In this document: positions 35,303 through 43,742 of the stretch, in pieces | How positions within the stretch are numbered: position 1 is the first letter of the stretch | How the letters are laid out: each line of letters begins with the position of its first letter | Assembly: GCF_020297485.1 (NCBI RefSeq) | Contig: NZ_JAIWZC010000001.1 | Span: 2,356,001 to 2,420,000, forward strand | Direction: 5' to 3' | DNA length: 64,000 nucleotides | Source: Enterocloster clostridioformis | GTDB lineage: Bacteria > Bacillota > Clostridia > Lachnospirales > Lachnospiraceae | Made by a program: the position numbers and the translations under genes | Notes under the pieces: model-generated | What the model was told of the DNA's origin: nothing | Seen by the model: the letters and a program-made list of their open reading frames with translations, nothing else | Databases searched by the model: none

Positions 35303-36890
35303 TTATCCATACAGTTTCCGGTATTCCACCGGATTCAGTCCCGTGGCCTTGTGGAAGGTATGGGTAAAATGCTTCCTGTCACTGTACCCCACCTTCTCAC
35401 ATATCTCTGCAATGGGAATACTGGTCTCGCGAAGCAATGTCTTAGCTTCCTCAATCCTTACCCTGGTAAGGTATTTAGCAAATCCTTCCCCTGTCTCACG
35501 CTTGAACAGCATACTGAAATAATTGACGCTGAAACCGATATCCTCGCACACGGTCTCCAGGGTAATGGGTTCGTCAAAATGCTGCATCACATACTGTTTG
35601 GCAATGCGAATCGGTCTTGCGGCCTCGCTGCTTCGCATCTCCCTGGCCTCAGACAGCAGCCTTTCCTGGATTCGGGCCAGCTGGCCGAAAAGCTCTCCCG
35701 CTGTCCTGCACTGGCTGCAGCTGTTCACAAATTCCTGCTGGATTTCCTCCACATTGCTCAGGGCTGTGCGGGCGATGAAGAGGCGGCCTGCTGACAGCAC
35801 CAGCTCCAGTATCTCCCTGCCGCATATACGATCCAGCCCCAGGGCCTCTGTCTCCAGCATACGGCAGGCCTCCCCTGCCTCTGCTGTACTCAGGCTGTCC
35901 ACGGTGTGCTCCATCACCTTTATGTATTTATCCAGCAGGTTCTGCTTTTCTATGCCGGAGCCCGGCGGCACTGTATCCAGCAGTCTTCCGGTTCCCTGAA
36001 TCAGGCGCTCTGTCATGGCGTTCCTGGCTGATTCCAGGGATAAGGGCATTTTCTCCGGAGCATCCACGGCAATTCCCAGTGAGACGGAAAATTCAAAGGG
36101 GCCCAGCAGACTTCTCTTTACTTCCAGGTGATTCAGGCACTCCCTCAGTCCTCTGCGCACCTCATCCTTTTTAGCCGGGTCGTAATTCATGACGCCGCAG
36201 CCGGTGAAGGACTGGAAATGCAGCAGCATGTCATGGCAGACCGGGGCCAGGGAGTTGCTGAATATATCCTTTATTTTCTCCTGCATGACCTCCAGGCCGC
36301 TGCGGCTGACCTGGCCACTGCCGCCGTCTATTTTTACCATGAACACCTGGTACATGCCGCCGTATGTCTCCACGTGGTAGATGTCCCTCAGAGCTTCCGC
36401 CGTCAATTCTGTGGGATTCGTCATCAAATCCTTTACCAGACTCTCCCGTATGCGGCTTAAATCCTTTTGGCTGTTCTGATGCTGCCTGCTGATGGTTTCC
36501 ATTGTCTCCAGCCTGGATTCACATTTTTCCTTGATTTTTTCCAGTGTCTCCATCAGCTCCGCCTGTTTGATGGGCTTTAACAGATAGTAGCCGGCCCCAT
36601 ACTTCATGGCGCTCTGGGCATACTCAAAATGGGCATAGCCGCTGATGATTACCACTTCCAGGTCCGGCATGATTTGTTTCGCGCTCCGTATCAGCTCCAG
36701 CCCGTCGCAGCCAGGCATACGTATGTCTGTAATCAAGTATGTCGGGATGCCTGGACTGCACCAGTTCCAGCGCCTCCAGGCCGTTCTCCGCCATGGCCAC
36801 CACCTCCATGCCCATTGAATCCCAGTCCGCCAGCGTCTGCACCAGCCTGCATATCAGGCGCTCATCGTCCGCTATTATTACCTTTAACAT
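35303..36890 (-). pseudogene. YesN-type AraC response regulator, frameshifted
   Basis: Two frames together give about 528 aa. The receiver begins [17 protein letters not shown] (start 36890, AGGGGGAG upstream) and reads to HPDIL. An extra G near 36734 shifts the frame, and [14 protein letters not shown] with phosphoacceptor Asp continues in the next frame. The remainder is a 250-residue linker and a C-terminal AraC helix-turn-helix ([36 protein letters not shown]). It should respond to the kinase downstream. The shift could be a real lesion or a sequencing error; without it the gene would be normal. Confidence 0.87.
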
Positions 36891-36971
36891 ATACCACTCC
36901 CCCTAAGACAGCCTTCCAGGTTATACCCGCGACCTTTCTCTGACCTTAATCATAACATGCCCAATTTTACA

Positions 36972-37006
36972 TTTCAACAAGAACGCCGTTCCTCAGAGCG
37001 GCGTTC
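36972..37006 (-). terminator. Terminator of binding-protein gene
   Basis: Arms GAACGCCG and CGGCGTTC with TTGTTG on the minus strand, 27 bp after the stop at 37033. It separates the binding protein from the two-component genes. Confidence 0.75.
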
Positions 37007-37032
37007 CTGTCATATCCATTATTGATGATTCC

Positions 37033-38871
37033 TTACTTCTTCAATACAGACACTCCTGTATCCGTCACAGCTCCTCCTAAAGCTTCTCCTTCCAGAGCCT
37101 TCACACATGCTTCCACACCCTTTGAGCCCATAACATCCGGGTTCTGGGCCATGGTGCACAGCAGGTATCCGTCGTCAATCAGGCCCAGGATTGCATCGGA
37201 CTTGTCAAATCCAACGCCGATGATTCCGTCTTTGCCGGATGCCTTGATTGCGTTGCCCGCTCCGGTGGTAGAACCTTCGTTACAGCCAAAGATGCCCACA
37301 ACGCCTTGGGTGATATAGTTTTCCGCAATGCTCTGCGACTTGGCAGCATCGCCTTCGCCGTACTGTGTCTCTAACAGGGTGAAGCCGCTTCCCTCAAATG
37401 CGGAACGGAATCCTTCCTCGCGCATAACGCAGGAATCGGTTGCAGCGTTTACATTGATGATGCCGATGGAACCGGATGTCACCCCTGCGTCCTTCAGGGC
37501 CTTAAGCATTTCCCCGCCTGCCGTCTTGCCTGCTGCCTTGTTATCCGTGGAGAAGGTTGCCTCTGCTTCCACGTTGGCCGGGGAGTCTACGTATACGATT
37601 TTTACACCGGTTGATTCTGCTTCTTTTAACGCGGAGGAGATAGCGTCCGGACCGTTAGCTGCTACCATGATTGCCTCATAGCCGCCTGCCACTGCATTGT
37701 TCACGCACTCAATCTGCTGTGCGTCATCCTTTGTATTTGGAGACATGAAGGTCACGGTTACGCCAAGGGCCTCTGCTTCCTTCTGTGCGCCCTCGTTGAG
37801 GGTTACCCAGTGCTGGTCAATGGAATCCATGGTAATCAGAGCAATCCTGTATTCCCTGCCTGCCTTTACAGCCGCGGAAGCATCGCCAGCCGCCCCGTTC
37901 TGCGCCGTAAGCACAGATACGCCTGTGTCAGTTACCTTGCCGCCCAATGACTCGCCGCCAACAGCTGCCACGGCTGCCTTTACGCCCTCGTAGCCCATTA
38001 CATCGGGATTCTGGGCCATGGTGCACAGCATGTATCCGTCGTCAATCAGGCCCAGGATTGCATCGGACTTGTCAAATCCAACGCCGATGATTCCGTCTTT
38101 ACCGGATGCCTTGATTGCGTTGCCCGCTCCGGTGGTAGAACCTTCGTTACAGCCAAAGATGCCCACAACGCCCTGGGTGATATAGTTTTCCGCAATGCTC
38201 TGCGACTTGGCCGCATCGCCTTCGCCGTACTGTGTCTCTAAGAGAGTGAAGCCGCTTCCCTCAAATGCGGAACGGAATCCCTCTTCACGCATGACGCAGG
38301 AATCGGTTGCAGCGTTTACATTGATGATGCCGATGGAACCGGATGTCACCCCTGCGTCCTTCAGGGCCTTAAGCATTTCCCCGCCTGCCGTCTTGCCTGC
38401 TGCCTTGTTATCCGTGGAGAAGGTTGCCTCTGCTTCCACGTTGGCCGGGGAGTCTACATATACGATTTTTACGCCTGAGGACTGCGCCTCCTTTAATGCG
38501 GACGAGATGGCGTCCGGACCGTTGGCTGCCACGATGATGGCCTTGGCGCCCGCGGACACCGCATTGTTCACACATTCAATCTGCTGCGCGTCATCCTTGG
38601 TGTTGGGAGCCATAAACTGGACCGTTACGCCCAGCTCCTTTGCAGCCTTCTGCGCGCCCTCGTTCAGGGTCACCCAATGCTGGTCAATGGAATCCATGGT
38701 AATCAGGGCAACCATGGTGTCGGAACCAGCTGCCGGCGCTTCTGTCTTTGCTGCTTCTGCCGATGCCTGCGCTGCGGTGGTGGCTGATACATCCTCAGTC
38801 TTGCTGCCGCACCCGGTAATAAGAGACGCGGCGAGGCCAAGGGAACAAGCCAGTGCTAACATTTTTTTCAT
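37033..38871 (-). CDS. Sugar-binding lipoprotein with two fused binding domains
   Basis: 612 aa. Lipobox ITGC (Cys21), an Ala/Thr/Glu linker, then two complete Peripla_BP_4 (RbsB-like) domains, about residues 53-330 and 342-612. Each starts ALITMDSIDQHWVTLNEGAQK and ends VTDTGVSVL. In the middle of each domain about 150 residues are identical; the ends differ slightly. A normal family member is about 320 aa with one domain. It binds a sugar outside the membrane and should deliver it to the RbsC/RbsA-like proteins upstream, from which it is now cut off by an insertion sequence. GGAGG precedes the ATG. Confidence 0.93.
   Translation of the reverse strand: MKKMLALACSLGLAASLITGCGSKTEDVSATTAAQASAEAAKTEAPAAGSDTMVALITMDSIDQHWVTLNEGAQKAAKELGVTVQFMAPNTKDDAQQIECVNNAVSAGAKAIIVAANGPDAISSALKEAQSSGVKIVYVDSPANVEAEATFSTDNKAAGKTAGGEMLKALKDAGVTSGSIGIINVNAATDSCVMREEGFRSAFEGSGFTLLETQYGEGDAAKSQSIAENYITQGVVGIFGCNEGSTTGAGNAIKASGKDGIIGVGFDKSDAILGLIDDGYMLCTMAQNPDVMGYEGVKAAVAAVGGESLGGKVTDTGVSVLTAQNGAAGDASAAVKAGREYRIALITMDSIDQHWVTLNEGAQKEAEALGVTVTFMSPNTKDDAQQIECVNNAVAGGYEAIMVAANGPDAISSALKEAESTGVKIVYVDSPANVEAEATFSTDNKAAGKTAGGEMLKALKDAGVTSGSIGIINVNAATDSCVMREEGFRSAFEGSGFTLLETQYGEGDAAKSQSIAENYITQGVVGIFGCNEGSTTGAGNAIKASGKDGIIGVGFDKSDAILGLIDDGYLLCTMAQNPDVMGSKGVEACVKALEGEALGGAVTDTGVSVLKK
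37060..38730 (-). repeat. 867-bp direct tandem duplication in binding-protein gene
   Basis: The same marker (CTGGGCCATGGTGCACAGCA) occurs at 37144 and 38011, giving a period of 867 bp (289 codons, in frame). From about 37144 to 37570 against 38011 to 38437 there are only a few base changes, while outer parts differ more, as expected from recent duplication or gene conversion. Confidence 0.88.
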
Positions 38872-38886
38872 TGCATTTCCTCCTTT

Positions 38887-38894
38887 TTTCGTAC
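38887..38894. repeat. Target-site duplication, left
   Basis: TTTCGTAC directly before the insertion sequence; the same 8 bp follow its right end at 40820-40827. The left copy is about 16 bp upstream of the binding-protein ATG. Confidence 0.85.
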
Positions 38895-39048
38895 GGTAGT
38901 GTCAAGTTTACTACCTCATTTTTTGTTACAAACCTTGTATTTTTAGGGATTACACCACTTTTTCAAAGAAAAAAGCAATGACCTCCCTTTTTGTGTCAAT
39001 ACTTTAGGTAAACCAATCCCACAAACACAGAAAGGAATTTCATTGCTT

Positions 39049-40500
39049 ATGAATAGTATTACCTATTTATTGTCACTCATTCAATTTCTTTACCAGCAGA
39101 ACTGCTGGCTCATTACTTTTATCTGCAAATATATCCCTCTCAAACAATGGGCTTTTGATGATTCCCATTCCCCTAAATACCAAAAATTCAGAACCGATGA
39201 ACTCCCTATGCTTCAGTTTCATCAAAACGATTGGGACTGGCAGCTCCTCATCCCTTACTTCGAATATAAATACCATAAGAAGATTCGGCCTGTTGCACGG
39301 CGCAAGGAATGCGATATCTCTCCTGACTGTACCTGTCCCTCCTGCCATGCTCCTCAGCCTTTTCTTTATCGTAATAATGGTTCCAAAGGACAGTTAAAAT
39401 GCAAAGTATGTGATACCAACTTCTCTACTGATGATAACCGCTTCTCCAAGCACTATACCCTGCGCTGTCCCCACTGCGGACATGCCCTTGTCCACAAAAA
39501 GGACCGGAAACACTTCATCCTCCACAAATGCGTCAACCAGAAATGTCCCTACTATCTCCATAACCTCAAAAACGTCGATAAAGAACACCTGGAGAAAGAC
39601 TATGGCAAAAATGAATACAAGCTTCACTACCTCTACCGCGAATTCACGATAGATTTCTTTCGCATGGACTTAAACTCCCTGCCAAAGAATGCCTCCTCCC
39701 TCAAATTCAATAAGTTCGATTCCCATGTCATGTCCCTGTGCCTCACCCTTCATGTAAACCTTTCCCTTTCTCTGCGTAAGACTTCCCAGGCCCTGAAAGA
39801 CCTCTACAACATCCAAATCTCTCATCAGCAGATCGCTAACTACTGCAAGAGCGCCGCCATCTGTATCAAGCCCTTTGTTGATAACTATGATTACGGCGCT
39901 GGCACTACCTTTACCGCCGACGAGACCTACATCAAAGTTCGCGGCATCAAATCTTATATCTGGTTTATCATGGATGCCGCCAAACGCTCCATCATCGGCT
40001 ACAGGGTCTCAGATAACCGGGGCGTCGGCCCCTGTATCATGGCCATGCGCATGGCATTCCGCCACTTTAAGGAGCTTCCCAAAAACTTCCGCTTTATTGC
40101 CGATGGCTATAGTGCGTATCCTCTTGCCGCCCAGCAGTTCTTTCATGAATTCGGCGATGCTTTTAAGTTCCACATCACCCAGGTCATCGGGCTTACCAAT
40201 GATGACGCCGTCTCCAAAGAATTCCGGCCTTTTAAGCAGATGATCGAACGGCTTAACCGCACCTACAAGGCTTCCTATCGAAAGACCAACGGCTTTGACA
40301 CCATCGATGGAGCCAACTATGACCTTGCCCTGTGGGTCGCTTATTACAACTTTCTACGCCCTCATAAACACAACAACTACCATGTGCTCAATGATGTGGA
40401 AATCCTGCGGGGAGCAGACAACATGCCGGGCAAATGGCAGCTTCTCATCTTTCTGGGCCAGCAGACCATCCTAAATCTCCGGAAAACAGCCGCAGTCTAA
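39049..40500 (+). CDS. DDE transposase with N-terminal zinc ribbons
   Basis: 483 aa. The N-terminal 180 residues hold several Cys pairs (CTCPSCHAPQ, CKVCDTNF, RCPHCGHA, KCPYY), probably zinc ribbons for DNA binding. The DDE core follows: TFTADETYIKVRGIKSYIW, FRFIADGYSAYP, and the Glu in MIERLNRTYKASYR. AAAGGA precedes both a TTG at 39043 and the ATG at 39049. No frameshift, so it is likely active. Such proteins cut and join element ends; family placement near IS6/IS240 is by the core only. Confidence 0.9.
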   Translation: MNSITYLLSLIQFLYQQNCWLITFICKYIPLKQWAFDDSHSPKYQKFRTDELPMLQFHQNDWDWQLLIPYFEYKYHKKIRPVARRKECDISPDCTCPSCHAPQPFLYRNNGSKGQLKCKVCDTNFSTDDNRFSKHYTLRCPHCGHALVHKKDRKHFILHKCVNQKCPYYLHNLKNVDKEHLEKDYGKNEYKLHYLYREFTIDFFRMDLNSLPKNASSLKFNKFDSHVMSLCLTLHVNLSLSLRKTSQALKDLYNIQISHQQIANYCKSAAICIKPFVDNYDYGAGTTFTADETYIKVRGIKSYIWFIMDAAKRSIIGYRVSDNRGVGPCIMAMRMAFRHFKELPKNFRFIADGYSAYPLAAQQFFHEFGDAFKFHITQVIGLTNDDAVSKEFRPFKQMIERLNRTYKASYRKTNGFDTIDGANYDLALWVAYYNFLRPHKHNNYHVLNDVEILRGADNMPGKWQLLIFLGQQTILNLRKTAAV

Positions 40501-40800
40501 AAGGAGCGGAACTGTTGTCAGGAGGACCGTGGAATACCGGAGCACAAAGTGCGAGGATATGCCGCGAAAGCCTCTTGACATAAGGTTCACGGATAATCCT
40601 GTAAAACAGAAAAGGGGGCAGGTGCGCCCTTTTCCTGCCTTCCGGCGAGGACGGGTTCGGGCAGAGCCCGATATTGGGTCAAGGGACAGGTCCCTTGCAA
40701 GTTCTTAGGGCGGCGCCCTAAGCTCCCGGAGGGCCTGGCTCTTGGTATATCTGCAGTTTTCAAGGTTCATTTGAGCCGATTTTTTCCGGCTTAGTTTTCA
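40501..40800 (+). other. Structured non-coding tail of the insertion sequence
   Basis: There is no open frame, but perfect short hairpins follow one another: GCAC/GTGC (40542-40552), AAAAGGG/CCCTTTT (about 40610-40633), TCGGGC/GCCCGA (40657-40671), CAAGGGAC/GTCCCTTG (40680-40697) and CTTAGGGC/GCCCTAAG (40704-40722). It follows the transposase stop directly. It might be a structured RNA, a transcription block, or a transposase-binding region. Confidence 0.55.
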
Positions 40801-40819
40801 TAGATTACTTGACACTACC

Positions 40820-40827
40820 TTTCGTAC
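40820..40827. repeat. Target-site duplication, right
   Basis: TTTCGTAC, matching 38887-38894. The sequence after it leads into the 3' end of the sugar permease gene. Confidence 0.85.
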
Positions 40828-40903
40828 ACGCATGTACACTTTCACATTCATTTTATATTAGCGTCAGGGAAGCTGGCCCGTGACGTCTAATTCCATAAAA
40901 TTT

Positions 40904-41935
40904 CTAAACCTTTTTTTCCGCTGCCGGACGTTTCCGTATGAGCATTCCCTTCCGGAGCACCACGTCCAGAAGCACTGCGAATACCACGATAATACCTATG
41001 ACAAGGCGCTGGATTCCTACCTGTACCCCAATCATGTTAAGTCCGTTTTCCAGGGTCTGCCATACAGCCGCACCCGCAAAGGTCCCCAGCAGGATTCCCG
41101 TTCCTCCCAGCGGCGAGATACCGCCGATGACGCCGGCTGCCACTGCGTACATCTCATACATATTGCCTGCTTCCATATTGCCCATATTGGCCTGGCCGCA
41201 GAGAATCAGACCTACCACGAAGGAACAGAAGGCACTGACCAGATATGTCTTTGTGACTGTCGCCACCACACTGACACCGGAGAGCTTGGCCGCCTCCGCA
41301 TTGGAACCAATGGCGTAAATATGGCGTCCGGTCCTGGTCTTGGAGAGCAGGAAAAAGAATGCGATAAACAGTACCAGGGCAATCCAGAAGGTATTAAACA
41401 CCCCCGCCGTCTTTCCATAGTAAAAAAATGCCTGGAACTTATCTGCCGCTTCCTTGCCTATGCCTGAACTGATGGCATCCGTGTTGCGGTTCCCATTTAC
41501 CATATAAGCCACGCCTCTGGCTACGAACATGGTTCCCAGGGTTGCTATGAACGGGGGAAGCTGGAACTTTCCTACCAGAATACCGTTTACCACGCCGATG
41601 GCCAGGCAGCAGACAAGTGTAATCAGTATGGCAGCCATGGGATTGACCCCATGGGTCATAAGGGTTGCTGCTATCATGGCGCTCATGCCCACCACAGAAC
41701 CAATGGACAAATCAATGTTGCCTGTTATGAGCACGTAGCTCTGTCCGATACCGATAATCAGGTACTTTGACATGGAACGGAACAGGTTTGTAACATTTTG
41801 TTCTGAAAATACAGTGGGATTAATTGCCCCGAATGCTATGTAAATGACAATGAGTCCCGCAAAGGCAGTCATAGCCCCTCTCATGCCCCTTATATTCAAA
41901 AACTGTCTGAGGGCTCCCTGATTCTTGTGATTCAT
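40904..41935 (-). CDS. Sugar ABC transporter permease, RbsC-like
   Basis: 343 aa from ATG 41935 (GAGGAGAAAG upstream); an in-frame extension to 41983 would overlap the ATPase gene. About ten membrane segments of the BPD_transp_2 fold (ILITLVCCLAIGVVNGILVG, FIATLGTMFVARGVAYMVNG, GGISPLGGTGILLGTFAGAA). It forms the channel for the sugar delivered by an RbsB-type protein and is driven by the ATPase 17 bp upstream. The cognate binding-protein gene lies beyond the insertion sequence. Confidence 0.94.
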   Translation of the reverse strand: MNHKNQGALRQFLNIRGMRGAMTAFAGLIVIYIAFGAINPTVFSEQNVTNLFRSMSKYLIIGIGQSYVLITGNIDLSIGSVVGMSAMIAATLMTHGVNPMAAILITLVCCLAIGVVNGILVGKFQLPPFIATLGTMFVARGVAYMVNGNRNTDAISSGIGKEAADKFQAFFYYGKTAGVFNTFWIALVLFIAFFFLLSKTRTGRHIYAIGSNAEAAKLSGVSVVATVTKTYLVSAFCSFVVGLILCGQANMGNMEAGNMYEMYAVAAGVIGGISPLGGTGILLGTFAGAAVWQTLENGLNMIGVQVGIQRLVIGIIVVFAVLLDVVLRKGMLIRKRPAAEKKV

Positions 41936-41951
41936 ACCTTTCTCCTCCTCA

Positions 41952-43466
41952 TTATAAGCACTTAGCGTCAATTTTCTTCTCAAATCTGGTTGCCAGGGTC
42001 AGAATGCTGTTCTGGGTGGCCTCCTCTGCCATCAGCTCTCCGGTAATACGGCCGTCACACATGACGACGATTCTGTCAGCGATTCCCATGACCTCCGGCA
42101 TCTCCGAGGATACGAACATGACAGCAATTCCCTGTTGCTTTAGCTGGTTCATCAGATTATATATTTCTACTTTGGCAGCCACATCAATTCCCCTGGTCGG
42201 CTCATCGAATATCACCACCCTGGAATTACGGGCCAGCCATTTTCCAACAACCACCTTCTGCTGGTTGCCGCCGGACAGATTGCCTGCATTCACATCCACA
42301 TTAGGGGTTTTGACCTTTAAGTCATCCACCACCTTCCGGCACATTTCATCTTCCCTGGACCGGCTTACCACCCCCATCTTGTTGCACAGCAAATCCAGGT
42401 TTGGCAGGGCTATATTATGCCGTATACTCAGTTTTGTACATAGTCCGTCCTTTTTCCTGTCCTCAGGGGCCAGCACGATTCCTGCCTGTATGGCATCCTC
42501 GGGCTTGTGAATGGCCACCTCTCTTCCGTCCAGGAAAATCTGTCCGCTCTCCTTGGCATCAATGCCGAATATAGCCCTGGTGGTCTCGGTCCTGCCCGCT
42601 CCCATCAGTCCGGCAAATCCCACAATTTCCCCTTCATACAGGGAGAAATCCACATCACGCACCATCCTGCCTGCATTCAGATTTTTTACTTCCAGGACCT
42701 TTTTCCCTTTTTCGCAGGAAACGCGCGGAAACTTTTCCTTAATTTCACGTCCCACCATGTTGGCAATTATCTCATCCAGGGTTGTGTCCCGGAAATTCAT
42801 AGAGGTTATGTACTGGCCGTCCCGCATTATGGTCACACGGTCCACAATGGACTGAAGCTCCTCCAGCCGGTGGGAAATGTACACGATGCCGCATCCCTTT
42901 TCCCTCAGGTTATGGATGATTCGGAATAAGTCCTCTATCTCCCTGGCTGTCAGGGCGGAAGTGGGTTCATCCATAATCAGGATTTTCGCATGGGTGGACA
43001 GTGCCTTGGCTATCTCCACCATCTGCTGCTTGGACACAGGCAGATCCCCCACCACCTGGTGCGGATCCAAATCAATTTTCAGCTCATCCAGAATCTTTCT
43101 GGCTTCCTCCTCCATCTCCTTGTTTGACAGAACCATGCCCTTTACCTTCTCGCGTCCCAGGAACATGTTTTCTGTCACCGACAGATGCCTGCACATGTTC
43201 AACTCCTGATGGATGATTGCCACTCCGGCTTCCTGGGCCTGCTTCGGGTTCATATCCCCGTACTCCCTGCCGAATATTTCCACTTTCCCTTCATCCCTTG
43301 TGTAGACACCGCTGAGCACCTTCATCAATGTACTTTTTCCTGCACCATTTTCTCCCAGAAGCGCCATGACTTCCCCTGAACGCAGTTCAAAACGCACATG
43401 GTCCAATGCCTTGACTCCTGGAAAGCTCTTACAGATATTCTCCATGGAAACAATTGTATCGTTCAT
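41952..43466 (-). CDS. Sugar ABC transporter ATPase, RbsA/MglA-like
   Basis: 504 aa from ATG 43466 (AGGTGG, 6 bp); an in-frame start at 43490 is weaker. Two ATPase halves. The first has Walker A GENGAGKST and Walker B ILIMDEPTSAL. The second has AGLMGAGRTET, LSGGNQQKVVVGKWLARN and VVIFDEPTRGIDV. The second Walker A is degenerate in the way usual for this family. It powers the RbsC-like permease. It is the functional counterpart of the pseudo-ATPase at 32712-34232 and the first gene of the importer operon. Confidence 0.95.
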   Translation of the reverse strand: MNDTIVSMENICKSFPGVKALDHVRFELRSGEVMALLGENGAGKSTLMKVLSGVYTRDEGKVEIFGREYGDMNPKQAQEAGVAIIHQELNMCRHLSVTENMFLGREKVKGMVLSNKEMEEEARKILDELKIDLDPHQVVGDLPVSKQQMVEIAKALSTHAKILIMDEPTSALTAREIEDLFRIIHNLREKGCGIVYISHRLEELQSIVDRVTIMRDGQYITSMNFRDTTLDEIIANMVGREIKEKFPRVSCEKGKKVLEVKNLNAGRMVRDVDFSLYEGEIVGFAGLMGAGRTETTRAIFGIDAKESGQIFLDGREVAIHKPEDAIQAGIVLAPEDRKKDGLCTKLSIRHNIALPNLDLLCNKMGVVSRSREDEMCRKVVDDLKVKTPNVDVNAGNLSGGNQQKVVVGKWLARNSRVVIFDEPTRGIDVAAKVEIYNLMNQLKQQGIAVMFVSSEMPEVMGIADRIVVMCDGRITGELMAEEATQNSILTLATRFEKKIDAKCL

Positions 43467-43685
43467 TCTCAGCCACCTGTCCTTCTTCATAATCCATTGT
43501 CTGACTTTTATCTATGATTCTATTATACCAATCTTCAGTTTCACAAATAAGGGGGGCTTTTTCCTAATTAGGGGGACATTTTTATGCATTTTTATAGAAT
43601 TACAGAAACGAGACGCAGAATTGTTTGTTATATACACCGTATTATTTTTATTATTACTTGATATAATTAGCACTTTTTCCATCTC

Positions 43686-43720
43686 TTAAAAAAGGCCGCC
43701 CTCCCCAGGAGGACAGCCTT
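43686..43720 (-). terminator. Terminator of dacF
   Basis: On the minus strand AAGGCTGTCCTCC pairs with GGAGGGCGGCCTT (two wobbles), followed by TTTTTT. It lies 23 bp after the dacF stop. Confidence 0.78.
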
Positions 43721-43742
43721 CTAATCCCCATACAATTACCCC

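Larger units (their letters stand above)
38895..40819 (+). mobile_element. DDE insertion sequence (IS6-like), 1925 bp
   Basis: Perfect 12-bp terminal inverted repeats GGTAGTGTCAAG / CTTGACACTACC, and an 8-bp target duplication. It has one intact transposase gene and a 320-bp non-coding tail with several hairpins. The 8-bp duplication and DDE domain fit the IS6/IS240 group, but the transposase is much longer than usual IS6 proteins. The element lies between the sugar permease gene and its binding-protein gene. Confidence 0.9.

Noticed and set aside
38195..38899. Plus-strand 234-aa frame opposite the binding protein
   Set aside because: Its near copy at 37328 shows it merely mirrors the 867-bp duplication of the true gene.
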